Assembly (NCBI GenBank): GCA_009923315.1 | Contig: RFTU01000015.1 | Location: 1 to 43,200, forward strand | DNA length: 43,200 bases | Origin: Betaproteobacteria bacterium | GTDB lineage: Bacteria > Pseudomonadota > Gammaproteobacteria > Burkholderiales > Burkholderiaceae_C | Reading direction: 5' to 3' | Part shown: piece after piece, positions 28,981 to 36,424 of the stretch | Layout of the letters: each line of letters starts with the position of its first letter | How positions within the stretch are numbered: the stretch's first letter is position 1 | Made by a program: the position numbers and the translations under genes | The notes under the pieces: model-generated | Seen by the model: only the letters and a program-made list of their open reading frames with translations | Told to the model about the DNA's origin: nothing | The model's database searches: none

Positions 28981-30080
28981 GCCGCCGCGGAGCCCTTGAT
29001 CGGCGGCACCGACAGGCTCACATCCCCACACTGCGCGCGGTGGCGCAGCGCATGGTCCATCACCACCAGGGCCAGCATCGCCTCGGCAATGGGCGTGGCA
29101 CGGATGCCCACACAAGGATCATGGCGACCGAAGGTTTCCACCGTGGCGGGCTGCAGCGCCCGGTCGATTGAGGCCTTGGGCAGGCGAATGGAGCTCGTGG
29201 GCTTGATGGCCATGCGCACGATCAGGTCCTGTCCGGTACTGATGCCACCCAACACGCCGCCGGCGTGGTTGCTGAGGAATCCATCTGCCGAGAGTTCATC
29301 ACCGTGCACGCTGCCGTTTTGTGCCACCACACCAAAGCCATCGCCGATCTCGACACCCTTGACCGCGTTGATGCCCATCATCGCGTAGGCGATGTCGGCA
29401 TCGAGCTTGTCGAACAGCGGCTCGCCCAGGCCCACGGGCATGCCGGTGGCGCGCACCTCGATGCGCGCACCCACGGAATCACCCGTCTTGCGCAGGCCGT
29501 CCATATAGGCTTCGAGGTCCGCAATGCAGCTGGCGTTGGCGGCAAAAAACGGGTTGTTCCCGATGTGCTCCAGTCCCTCGAACGGAATCTCCTGATCGCC
29601 CAGGGCCGACAGCCATCCCATGAACCGCGTGCCGTGCTGCTGGTGCAGCCACTTCTTGGCCACGGCACCGGCGGCCACCATCGGCGCTGTCAAACGGGCC
29701 GATGAGCGCCCGCCGCCGCGAGGATCGCGCAGCCCGTACTTGCGCCAGTAGGTGTAGTCGGCATGGCCCGGGCGGAAGGTATCCAGGATGTTGCCGTAGT
29801 CCTTGCTGCGTTGGTCGGTGTTGCGGATCAGCAGCGCGATGGGCGTGCCGGTGGTGCGCCCTTCGAAGACGCCCGAGAGGATTTCCACCGCATCGGGCTC
29901 CTGGCGCTGCGTCACATGTCGGCTGGTGCCTGGGCGGCGGCGATCCAGATCCGGCTGGATATCGGCTTCACAGAGCGCCAATCCGGGCGGGCAACCGTCG
30001 ATCACACAACCGATGGCCGGACCATGGCTTTCGCCGAAGTTGGTGACGCGAAAGAGTTCGCCGAAGGTGCTGCCGGGCAT
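28977..30080 (-). CDS. aroC: Chorismate synthase
   Basis: AroC removes phosphate from EPSP to give chorismate, the branch point for aromatic amino acids and folate, using reduced FMN. The 367 residues show all three family signatures: [20 protein letters not shown] at the N-terminus, the [13 protein letters not shown] motif, and [14 protein letters not shown] with [29 protein letters not shown] lies in the centre and [20 protein letters not shown] near the end. It overlaps the downstream transporter gene by 4 bases and follows the CBS gene by 61 bases. Confidence 0.98.
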   Translation of the reverse strand: MPGSTFGELFRVTNFGESHGPAIGCVIDGCPPGLALCEADIQPDLDRRRPGTSRHVTQRQEPDAVEILSGVFEGRTTGTPIALLIRNTDQRSKDYGNILDTFRPGHADYTYWRKYGLRDPRGGGRSSARLTAPMVAAGAVAKKWLHQQHGTRFMGWLSALGDQEIPFEGLEHIGNNPFFAANASCIADLEAYMDGLRKTGDSVGARIEVRATGMPVGLGEPLFDKLDADIAYAMMGINAVKGVEIGDGFGVVAQNGSVHGDELSADGFLSNHAGGVLGGISTGQDLIVRMAIKPTSSIRLPKASIDRALQPATVETFGRHDPCVGIRATPIAEAMLALVVMDHALRHRAQCGDVSLSVPPIKGSAAA

Positions 30081-30141
30081 GGATCAGGGGCGTGGCGGGA
30101 AAGCCCTGATTGTGACAGTGAGCACGCCTGCCGTGGTGCGA

Positions 30142-30612
30142 CTACCCCGGGGCCGATCCACCGACGGTTGCAGCCTCTCCTGAGGGCCAATCACGAATGT
30201 AGGCCTTGAGCATGCGGTTCTCGAAGTCCTGTGCGTCGACCACCGCCTTGGCCACGTCGTAGAAGGAAATCACGCCCATGAGCGTGCGGCCATCCAGCAC
30301 CGGCATGTAGCGGGCGTGACGACCCAACATCATGCGACGCACTTCATCCATTTCCGTTTCCATGGTGCAGGTCATGGGATGGTCGTCCATCACCGACCGA
30401 ACGAGCAGTGTGCCCACCTGATTCTGGTTGCGCACCACGGCCGCGATCACCTCGCGAAAGGTGAGCATGCCGGTGAGGTCACCATGATCCATCACCACCA
30501 GCGATCCGACGTCCTGTTCGGCCATGGTCTTGACCGCATCCGCCAGCGGCGTATCCGAACTCACGGTGAACAGGGTGCTGCCCTTGACGCGGAGGATGTC
30601 ACTGACCTTCAT
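30142..30612 (-). CDS. Two-CBS-domain protein
   Basis: The 156-residue protein consists almost wholly of a tandem CBS pair. The first is about residues 4-60 (ILRVKGSTLFTVSSDTPLAD, VGSLVVMDHGDLTGMLTFRE). The second is about residues 75-130 (VMDDHPMTCTMETEMDEV, ARYMPVLDGRTLMGVISFYD). CBS pairs usually bind adenine nucleotides and regulate partner proteins, but here no catalytic domain is attached. The ATG at 30612 starts the conserved region; the longer open frame upstream has no similarity. It is divergent from metY and upstream of aroC, with a possible promoter at 30667-30695. The partner is unknown. Confidence 0.85.
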   Translation of the reverse strand: MKVSDILRVKGSTLFTVSSDTPLADAVKTMAEQDVGSLVVMDHGDLTGMLTFREVIAAVVRNQNQVGTLLVRSVMDDHPMTCTMETEMDEVRRMMLGRHARYMPVLDGRTLMGVISFYDVAKAVVDAQDFENRMLKAYIRDWPSGEAATVGGSAPG

Positions 30613-30666
30613 GACGTTGCCTGCTTGGGAGTTGCTCAGGGGATGGCGGGACGATGCCCAAGGCCC

Positions 30667-30695
30667 AACATAGCACACAATCCCGAGCAAACCAA
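30667..30695 (-). promoter_or_regulatory. Putative promoter of the CBS gene and aroC
   Basis: On the minus strand TTGGTT (30695-30690), a 17-base spacer and TGCTATGTT give -35, extended -10 and -10 (30672-30667) elements, about 55 bases before the CBS gene. Matches are three of six and four of six, so support is moderate. It lies in the 100-base divergent gap with metY. Confidence 0.4.
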
Positions 30696-30712
30696 CGCCG
30701 GAATCTCCCATC

Positions 30713-32032
30713 ATGGCCGGATACCACGACCCCCATTTCGACACCTTGTCCTTGCACGCCGGGGCGGCGCCGGATCCTGCCACCGGCGCGCGTGCCGTGC
30801 CCCTGCACCTGAGCACTTCCTTCGTATTCAAGGATGCCGAGCATGCGGCCTCCCTGTTCAATATGGAGCGGCCCGGCCATGTGTACAGCCGCATCAGCAA
30901 CCCCACCAACGCAGTCTTCGAAGAGCGTATGGCCGCGCTGGAGGGTGCCGTTGGGGCCATTGCCACGGCCAGTGGTCAGGCCGCCCTTCACTTGGCGGTG
31001 GCCACCCTGGCCGGCGCGGGTTCGCACATCGTGGCCAGCGGAGCCCTTTATGGCGGCTCACACAACTTGCTGGCCTACACGCTCCGACGCTTCGGCATCG
31101 ACACCACCTTTGTGGCGCCTCGAAACTTGGACGGATGGCGCCGCGCCATCCGCCCCAACACCCGACTGCTGTTCGGCGAAACCCTGGGCAACCCGGGTCT
31201 GGACGTGTTGGACATACCCGCGGTGTCGTCCATCGCGCACGAGGCCGGCTTGCCGCTGCTGGTGGATTCCACCTTCACCACCCCGTGGCTGATGAAGCCC
31301 ATCGACATGGGAGCGGACCTGGTCTTCCATTCGGCCACGAAGTTCCTTTGCGGGCATGGAACCGTGGTGGGCGGGGTGGTGCTCGATGGCGGTCGCTTTG
31401 ATTGGACCGGCAGCGGGCGATTTCCTGAACTGAGCGAGCCCTACGAGGGCTTTCACGGGATGAACTTCGCCGAAGAGAGTTCCGTGGGCGCCTTCCTGCT
31501 GCGCGCGCGGCGCGAGGGACTTCGTGACTTCGGCGCCTGCATGAGCCCCCACACCGCTTGGCTGATCCTGCAAGGCATCGAGACCCTGCCGCTGCGCATG
31601 GAGCGCCATGTGGCCAACACGCGGCGCATAGTGGAATTCCTGTGCAGCCACCCGATGGTTCAGGATGTCGGCTACCCCGAGCTGCCCTCTCATCCCGACC
31701 ATGCGCTGGCCCAACGACTGCTGCCGCGCGGCGCCGGGGCCGTGTTCAGCTTCAATCTCAAGGGCTCGCGCGCGCAGGGCCGCGCGTTCATTGAGGCGCT
31801 CCAGGTGTTCTCGCACCTGGCCAATGTCGGCGACTGCCGCTCGCTGGTGATCCACCCGGCTTCGACCACCCACTTCCGCATGAGCGATGAGGCCCTGGCG
31901 CTCAGTGGGATCGGCCCAGGGACCATTCGGCTGTCGATTGGCCTGGAGTCAGCCGATGACCTGATCGACGACCTCAAGCGCGCGTTCAAGGTGGCCGCGA
32001 AATCCGGGGCGTCTGGCCGAGGCACGGTATGA
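30713..32032 (+). CDS. metY: O-acetylhomoserine sulfhydrylase (MetY-type)
   Basis: This pyridoxal-phosphate enzyme of the Cys/Met metabolism family makes homocysteine directly from an acylhomoserine and sulfide. The 439-residue length and the insert FDWTGSGRFPELSEPYEG fit MetY rather than the shorter MetZ (about 400 residues). Motifs include HVYSRISNPTNAVFEERMAA, ATASGQAALHLAVATLA, LLVDSTFTTPW and the PLP lysine in FHSATKFLCGHGTVVGG. The C-terminal part (ALQVFSHLANVGDCRSLVIH, then PASTTHF) is typical. The acyl donor, O-acetyl or O-succinyl, cannot be fixed from sequence. The downstream hydrolase overlaps it by 4 bases. Confidence 0.9.
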   Translation: MAGYHDPHFDTLSLHAGAAPDPATGARAVPLHLSTSFVFKDAEHAASLFNMERPGHVYSRISNPTNAVFEERMAALEGAVGAIATASGQAALHLAVATLAGAGSHIVASGALYGGSHNLLAYTLRRFGIDTTFVAPRNLDGWRRAIRPNTRLLFGETLGNPGLDVLDIPAVSSIAHEAGLPLLVDSTFTTPWLMKPIDMGADLVFHSATKFLCGHGTVVGGVVLDGGRFDWTGSGRFPELSEPYEGFHGMNFAEESSVGAFLLRARREGLRDFGACMSPHTAWLILQGIETLPLRMERHVANTRRIVEFLCSHPMVQDVGYPELPSHPDHALAQRLLPRGAGAVFSFNLKGSRAQGRAFIEALQVFSHLANVGDCRSLVIHPASTTHFRMSDEALALSGIGPGTIRLSIGLESADDLIDDLKRAFKVAAKSGASGRGTV

Positions 32033-32841
32033 ACATCGACCTCGGCACCCACCAGGCCTATGCCTACACCGGCGGCAAGCCTTTTGACCCGACGCAGCCC
32101 TGCATCGCCTTCATCCACGGGGCCTTGCATGACCACAGTGCCTGGACACTGCCAGCCCGCTGGTTCGCCCACCATGGGCACTCGGTGCTGGCGCTGGACC
32201 AACCCGGCCATATGCGCAGCAGCGGTCCGGTGTGCCCGGATGTGCCGGCCATCGCCCGTTGGCTGCTGAAAGTGTTGGACGTCGTGGGTGCGCAAGATGT
32301 CACCCTGGTGGGCCACAGCATGGGCTCGCTCATTGCCCTGGAGGCCGCTGCCCAAGCGCCAGAGCGCATCAAGCGCCTGGTGATGGTGGGTACGGCCTAT
32401 CCGATGGTGGTCTCGACCGCGCTGCTCGACGCGGCCGAGCAGCGGCCGGCGCAGGGCATCGAGATGGTCAACAACTTCTCGATCAGCACCTGGGCTTCCA
32501 AGCCTGGCTATCCCGGCCCGGGCTTCTGGCTGCACGGGGGCAACCGCGCACTGATGCATCGCGTGCTGGCGTCTAACCGCGAAGTGAACCTCTTCAGTCA
32601 TGACTTCCGGCTGTGCAACGACTACCGCAGCGCCGAGATGGCGATGCCTCGGGTTCGGGCCCAAACGCACCTGGTGCTCGGTGAGCGCGATCAGATGACC
32701 CTACCCAAGGCCACCGCCCTGCTGGCGCAGGGTCTTCAGGCCCAGGTGCACACGGTGTGCGCCGGCCACAGCTTGATGCATGAAGATCCGGAAGGCTTCT
32801 TGTCGGTGTTGCGCCAGATCACCGCAGCGAATGCAGCGTGA
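32029..32841 (+). CDS. Alpha/beta-hydrolase fold protein
   Basis: A 270-residue alpha/beta hydrolase with the oxyanion segment IAFIHGALHDHSAW near residue 27, the nucleophile elbow VGHSMGSLIALEAA (Ser at about 97), the acid in VLGERDQMTLP, and the catalytic His in VCAGHSLMHEDPEGF. A cap region (FSISTWASKPGYPGPGFWLH) lies between strands 6 and 7. The substrate is unknown. The ATG overlaps the metY stop as ATGA, so it is translationally coupled. It is too short for the homoserine acetyltransferase MetX (about 370 residues), although that enzyme shares the fold. Confidence 0.88.
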   Translation: MNIDLGTHQAYAYTGGKPFDPTQPCIAFIHGALHDHSAWTLPARWFAHHGHSVLALDQPGHMRSSGPVCPDVPAIARWLLKVLDVVGAQDVTLVGHSMGSLIALEAAAQAPERIKRLVMVGTAYPMVVSTALLDAAEQRPAQGIEMVNNFSISTWASKPGYPGPGFWLHGGNRALMHRVLASNREVNLFSHDFRLCNDYRSAEMAMPRVRAQTHLVLGERDQMTLPKATALLAQGLQAQVHTVCAGHSLMHEDPEGFLSVLRQITAANAA

Positions 32842-32847
32842 GTCCGC

Positions 32848-32930
32848 GGGGGATGATGTGCTCAAGCCGAGCTTCATGACCCCGCTGCCCAGCCAGAGGC
32901 CCCGAACCGGGTTCACCTGCGTCATCCCCC
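32848..32930 (+). repeat. Nine-base inverted repeat before the DUF2069 gene
   Basis: GGGGGATGA (32848-32856) and TCATCCCCC (32922-32930) are perfect complements separated by 65 bases, and fill most of the 93-base gap. The right arm ends 5 bases before the ATG at 32935, so the stem could mask the start region in mRNA. A few weaker pairs extend the stem inward. Function is unproven. Confidence 0.4.
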
Positions 32931-32934
32931 TATC

Positions 32935-33354
32935 ATGCAGGCCATGATGAACACAGCCCTTTTGCCCAGTCCAGCAGGCCAAGCCGACCCTGTTGTGCAG
33001 GCCACTCGAGCCCTGTCCATTGCCAGCCTGCTGGGTCTGATCGCGCTGGGTCTGGCCTGGGAATTGGTGCTGGCACCCACGGGCAACCGCACCCTGGTCC
33101 TCAAGGTGGTGCCGCTGCTCTTTCCGCTCGTGGGGCTACTCAAGCACCGCCTGTACACCCACCGCTGGGTCAGTCTGCTGGTGTGGTTGTACTTCACCGA
33201 GGGTGTGGTGCGGGCCACCTCAGACCCCTACCCCTCTTGGGTACTGGCCTTGGTCGAGGTGATCTTGTGCTTGGTGCTGTTCACCGCCAGTGCGTTGCAC
33301 GTGCGGTGGCGCTTGAAACAGGCCAAGGCGCGAGGCGCGCTGCAGGAGGCGTAG
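32935..33354 (+). CDS. DUF2069 integral membrane protein
   Basis: A 139-residue protein with four hydrophobic segments (about residues 27-48, 56-71, 78-94 and 102-124). The stretch VSLLVWLYFTEGVVRATSD is the hallmark of DUF2069, a family widespread in Beta- and Gammaproteobacteria with no known function. Starts at 32935, 32944 or 32947 are all possible; no strong ribosome-binding site distinguishes them. The downstream dehydrogenase gene begins 5 bases after its stop and uses an AGGAGG located inside its last codons. Confidence 0.85.
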   Translation: MQAMMNTALLPSPAGQADPVVQATRALSIASLLGLIALGLAWELVLAPTGNRTLVLKVVPLLFPLVGLLKHRLYTHRWVSLLVWLYFTEGVVRATSDPYPSWVLALVEVILCLVLFTASALHVRWRLKQAKARGALQEA

Positions 33355-33359
33355 GCCTC

Positions 33360-34781
33360 ATGGGTACACCGGCACTGCTGAGCGAATTGCGCACCCTGGT
33401 CGGTGAGCCGCATGTGCTCACCGGCCCGGGGCTGCAGGCGTACGAATGCGACTGGCGCAAGCGATGGCACGGGCGGGCCCTGGCGGTGGTACGACCGGCC
33501 GACACCGCTCAAGTCGCGCGGGTGGTGCAAGCCTGCTTGACGCACCGTGTGGGCCTCGTGCCCCAGGGTGGACACACGGGCCTGGTAGGCGGCGGCACGC
33601 CGGACAACAGTGGAACGCAGCTCGTGCTGTCGCTGCAGCGCCTGAACCGGATTCGCGAAATCGATGTCGACAACCTGACGATGACGGTGGAGGCCGGTTG
33701 CATCCTGCAGGCCGTGCAGGTGGCCGCCGCCGAGCGCGGCCTGCTGTTTCCGCTGAGCTTGGCGGCCGAAGGCAGCTGCACCATCGGCGGCAACCTGGCC
33801 ACCAACGCCGGTGGCACGCAGGTGCTGCGCTATGGCAACGCGCGCGATCTGTGCCTGGGGCTGGAGGTGGTCACAGCCGAAGGCGAACTGCTGCACGGCC
33901 TGGGCGGCCTGCGCAAGGACAACACCGGATACGACCTGCGCGATCTCTACATCGGCAGCGAAGGCACCCTGGGCATCATCACCGCTGCCACCCTCAAGCT
34001 GGTGCCCCAGCCCGCGGCCACGATGACCGCCCTGGCCACGTGCACCAACCCCGAGGCTGCGGTCGGCCTGCTGCGCCTGGCCCGCACGCGCTTGGGTGCC
34101 ACGCTCACCGGCTTCGAATTGATGAACGCGCTGGCCCGCGAACTGGTGGCGCGCCACCTGCCTCAGATTCCGCAACCGCTGTGGACCGATGCCAGCTGCC
34201 CGCCCTGGAGCGTCTTGCTGGAGCAATCCGATGATGAAGGGCCCGAGCAGGCGCATCATCGCTTGGAAGGCTTGTTGGAGCAGGCGCTGGAGCAAGGCTT
34301 GATCCAGGACGCGGTGGTCGCCAAGAACATGAGCGAGTCCAGGCAGCTTTGGCACCTGCGCGAGGCCATTCCACTGGCCCAGGCCGAGGAAGGGCTCAAC
34401 ATCAAGCACGACATTTCCGTGCCGGTGTCGCGCATCCCCGCCTTCATTGCGACGACCAACGCCATCCTGGCGCAAGCTCATCCCGGTTGTCGCCTGGTGA
34501 ATTTTGGGCACCTGGGGGACGGCAACCTGCACTACAACGTGCAGGCCCCAGCGGGCACACCGCCCGGTGACTTTCTGGCGCGGTGCGAACAGACGATCAA
34601 TACCCTGGTCTACGACTCGGTGCAGGCCCACGCTGGCTCGATTTCTGCCGAACATGGCATCGGTCTGCTCAAGCGCGAAGAGCTCGCTCAGCGCAAGTCG
34701 CCGGTGGCCCTGGACCTGATGAAGCGCTTGAAGCGGGCACTGGATCCACAGGGCATCCTCAACCCAGGACGTGTGGTCTAG
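33360..34781 (+). CDS. FAD-linked oxidase (D-2-hydroxyacid dehydrogenase type)
   Basis: A 473-residue flavoprotein of the GlcD/D-lactate/D-2-hydroxyglutarate dehydrogenase group, which oxidises D-2-hydroxyacids to oxoacids. The PCMH-type FAD domain shows AVVRPADTAQVARVVQACL, GLVPQGGHTGLVGGGTPDNS, LAAEGSCTIGGNLATNAGG and YIGSEGTLGIITAATLKL. The C-terminal oxidase domain has NFGHLGDGNLHYNVQAP, which contains the metal and substrate histidines, then SAEHGIGLLKREEL and LDPQGILNPGRVV. The exact substrate is not evident. The start ATG has AGGAGG at 33344-33349, 10 bases upstream. No iron-sulfur partner gene (GlcF-like) lies beside it, which favours the single-subunit type. Confidence 0.9.
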   Translation: MGTPALLSELRTLVGEPHVLTGPGLQAYECDWRKRWHGRALAVVRPADTAQVARVVQACLTHRVGLVPQGGHTGLVGGGTPDNSGTQLVLSLQRLNRIREIDVDNLTMTVEAGCILQAVQVAAAERGLLFPLSLAAEGSCTIGGNLATNAGGTQVLRYGNARDLCLGLEVVTAEGELLHGLGGLRKDNTGYDLRDLYIGSEGTLGIITAATLKLVPQPAATMTALATCTNPEAAVGLLRLARTRLGATLTGFELMNALARELVARHLPQIPQPLWTDASCPPWSVLLEQSDDEGPEQAHHRLEGLLEQALEQGLIQDAVVAKNMSESRQLWHLREAIPLAQAEEGLNIKHDISVPVSRIPAFIATTNAILAQAHPGCRLVNFGHLGDGNLHYNVQAPAGTPPGDFLARCEQTINTLVYDSVQAHAGSISAEHGIGLLKREELAQRKSPVALDLMKRLKRALDPQGILNPGRVV

Positions 34782-34842
34782 CCCGGCATCCGGTGCGGGG
34801 CGGCACGCCGGTGCGGTCGGACTCGGCAGCAGAAGCGGCCGA

Positions 34843-35367
34843 CTACTGCAGCGGCCCGCCCAGCCCCTTGGGTATCGGCAGCGGCACCACCTCAATCCCC
34901 TCTTCCAGCAGCGACTCACGTTCTTGCGGCGTGGTTTGTCCGCGAATCCCACGCTCGTGTGATTCACCGTAATGGATACGACGGGCCTCCTCGGCAAAGC
35001 GGCCACCCACATCCTCGGTGTTTTCGATCACATGGCGCACGGCCTTGAGCCATGCCTTCTGCATCAGGGCCATCGTGGCCGCAGCCTCAGGCGAGGGTGG
35101 CCGTGCCCGGGAGGTGTGGGCGTCCTGCGCCGCGAAAGCATCTGCACCCGCACCGCCTTGCAGGTCGACTGGCGCTGGTGCGCCATCGCTCAGGCCACCG
35201 CTGCGCAGGTTCAGGCGCGGCGCGCTCAGGCGCTTGCTGATCTCGTGAGAGGCGCAGAAGGGACATTCGAGAAGACCCCGCGCTTTCTGCTGCGCATAGT
35301 CGTCCTCCGACCCGAACCACCCCTCAAAGGCATGGCCCGCATCGCAGCCCAGGTCGAAGACTTTCAT
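34843..35367 (-). CDS. DUF1178 protein with a CxxC zinc-ribbon-like N-terminus
   Basis: A 174-residue protein that starts MKVFDLGCDAGHAFEGWFGS and has LLECPFCASHEISKRLSAPR near residue 40. The C/H plus CxxC pattern looks like a small zinc ribbon. The middle is low-complexity and the C-terminal half is helical and conserved (WLKAVRHVIENTEDVGGRFA, EEARRIHYGESHERGIRGQT). This layout is DUF1178, of unknown function. The ATG at 35367 fits the family; the frame stays open upstream to 35517. It ends the nuo-linked gene run, 16 bases after the Nudix gene, and faces the dehydrogenase across 61 bases. Confidence 0.88.
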   Translation of the reverse strand: MKVFDLGCDAGHAFEGWFGSEDDYAQQKARGLLECPFCASHEISKRLSAPRLNLRSGGLSDGAPAPVDLQGGAGADAFAAQDAHTSRARPPSPEAAATMALMQKAWLKAVRHVIENTEDVGGRFAEEARRIHYGESHERGIRGQTTPQERESLLEEGIEVVPLPIPKGLGGPLQ

Positions 35368-35383
35368 GGCACACATGATAGGG

Positions 35384-36031
35384 TCACAAGCCTGGGCGCG
35401 CTGGCAGCAGGGTCGTATCCGGCACGTTGATGCCCAATTCTCCACACCAGGCCCGCGCAGCTTGCCAGCGCGGCTGCCAACGCCCGGCTGACCACTGCTC
35501 GAGCCACAGCAAGCCAATCTGGGTCTTGGCGTCTGTCAGCTCACCGCGCACGGCCAACGCGCGCAAGGTGTCCAAGTCCACCTCGCACACATCCAGCAGT
35601 TCGTCCGCGTCCAGTTGGGCAGGTCCGGGCTGCAGTCCACGTGCGAACCAGATCTCGATGAATTCGTCTGAGTAGGCCGCCGCGTTGTGCAGCCGCCCGG
35701 CCAGCGCCCATTCTTGCGCCTGGTAGCCGGTTTCCTCCCACAGTTCCCGGATGCCGGTCAGCAGCGGAGGCTCCGAGCGATCCCTCTTGCCCGCCGGGAA
35801 CTCCAACAGCACCTGCTGCAAGGGATAGCGGTACTGGCGCTCCATCACGAAGCGGTCACCGGCCAGCAAAGGCACCACCATCACCGCACCAGGGTGCTTG
35901 ATGTACTCACGCTGCACCACGGCCCCATTGGAAAGCCGCGCCTGGTCTCGGAACACCTGCAGGAAAGAGCCGCTGAGCACCTGTTCAGAAGCGACAGGCA
36001 CTTCCCGCAGGCGCTCGTCCTCAGCGCTCAT
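35384..36031 (-). CDS. Nudix hydrolase, ADP-ribose pyrophosphatase-like
   Basis: A 215-residue hydrolase with a perfect Nudix box: Gly, five residues, Glu, seven residues, then RELWEETGY. YPLQQVLLEFPAGKRD just before it is the pattern of ADP-sugar pyrophosphatases (NudF type), which split ADP-ribose to AMP and ribose 5-phosphate. YIKHPGAVMVVPLLAGDRFV and AAAYSDEFIEIWFARGL fit this group. Its first 11 bases overlap the DUF2818 gene, so it may be translated from the same mRNA as the end of the nuo operon. ADP-ribose as substrate is an inference from family. Confidence 0.9.
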   Translation of the reverse strand: MSAEDERLREVPVASEQVLSGSFLQVFRDQARLSNGAVVQREYIKHPGAVMVVPLLAGDRFVMERQYRYPLQQVLLEFPAGKRDRSEPPLLTGIRELWEETGYQAQEWALAGRLHNAAAYSDEFIEIWFARGLQPGPAQLDADELLDVCEVDLDTLRALAVRGELTDAKTQIGLLWLEQWSAGRWQPRWQAARAWCGELGINVPDTTLLPARPGL

Positions 36032-36347
36032 CGGCTGCCCGCGTGGCCGGACGTTGCCGCCTGAGGTAGCGCCAGACGAAACCTGGAAAGGCGAAGGTCA
36101 GGAAGAGACTGGCCATGGCAGCATAAAAGGCCCAACCTTGCGGGTGCCGCTGGCCGATGCGGCCCTCCAGCAGGAAGCCCAATCCGATGCACAGCCCACA
36201 CCCCAGGAGCAGCTCCAACAGGCGCCAAGCCAGGTGCTTGGGCGAACGACGGGGTCCCACCACGAACAGTCGCTCGTTGACGAAGGGCAAGTTGGCCAAC
36301 AACAAGCCCATCAGGAGCACCAGCCACACCTGCGCCCCGGCGTTCAC
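36021..36347 (-). CDS. DUF2818 small membrane protein
   Basis: A 108-residue protein with three hydrophobic segments (about residues 7-23, 43-61 and 72-91) and a basic C-terminus. MNAGAQVWLVLLMGLLLANL and NERLFVVGP identify DUF2818, a family I know as lying next to nuoN in Burkholderiales and of unknown function. The location right after the complex I genes suggests a role in assembly or stability of that complex, but no motif proves it. It overlaps the Nudix gene by 11 bases and lies 77 bases after nuoN, with no terminator in between. Confidence 0.85.
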   Translation of the reverse strand: MNAGAQVWLVLLMGLLLANLPFVNERLFVVGPRRSPKHLAWRLLELLLGCGLCIGLGFLLEGRIGQRHPQGWAFYAAMASLFLTFAFPGFVWRYLRRQRPATRAADER

Positions 36348-36424
36348 GACTGGCCCTCCGGGCGCCGTGGACGAGCCTGGTGGCGCAGTCCGATGGATAG
36401 GCGTTGTCGGATCACGGACTTCGA

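Noticed and set aside
33228-35012. A 594-codon minus-strand open frame opposite the FAD-linked oxidase gene
   Set aside because: It is antisense to a gene with full-length family motifs and has no recognisable domain itself.
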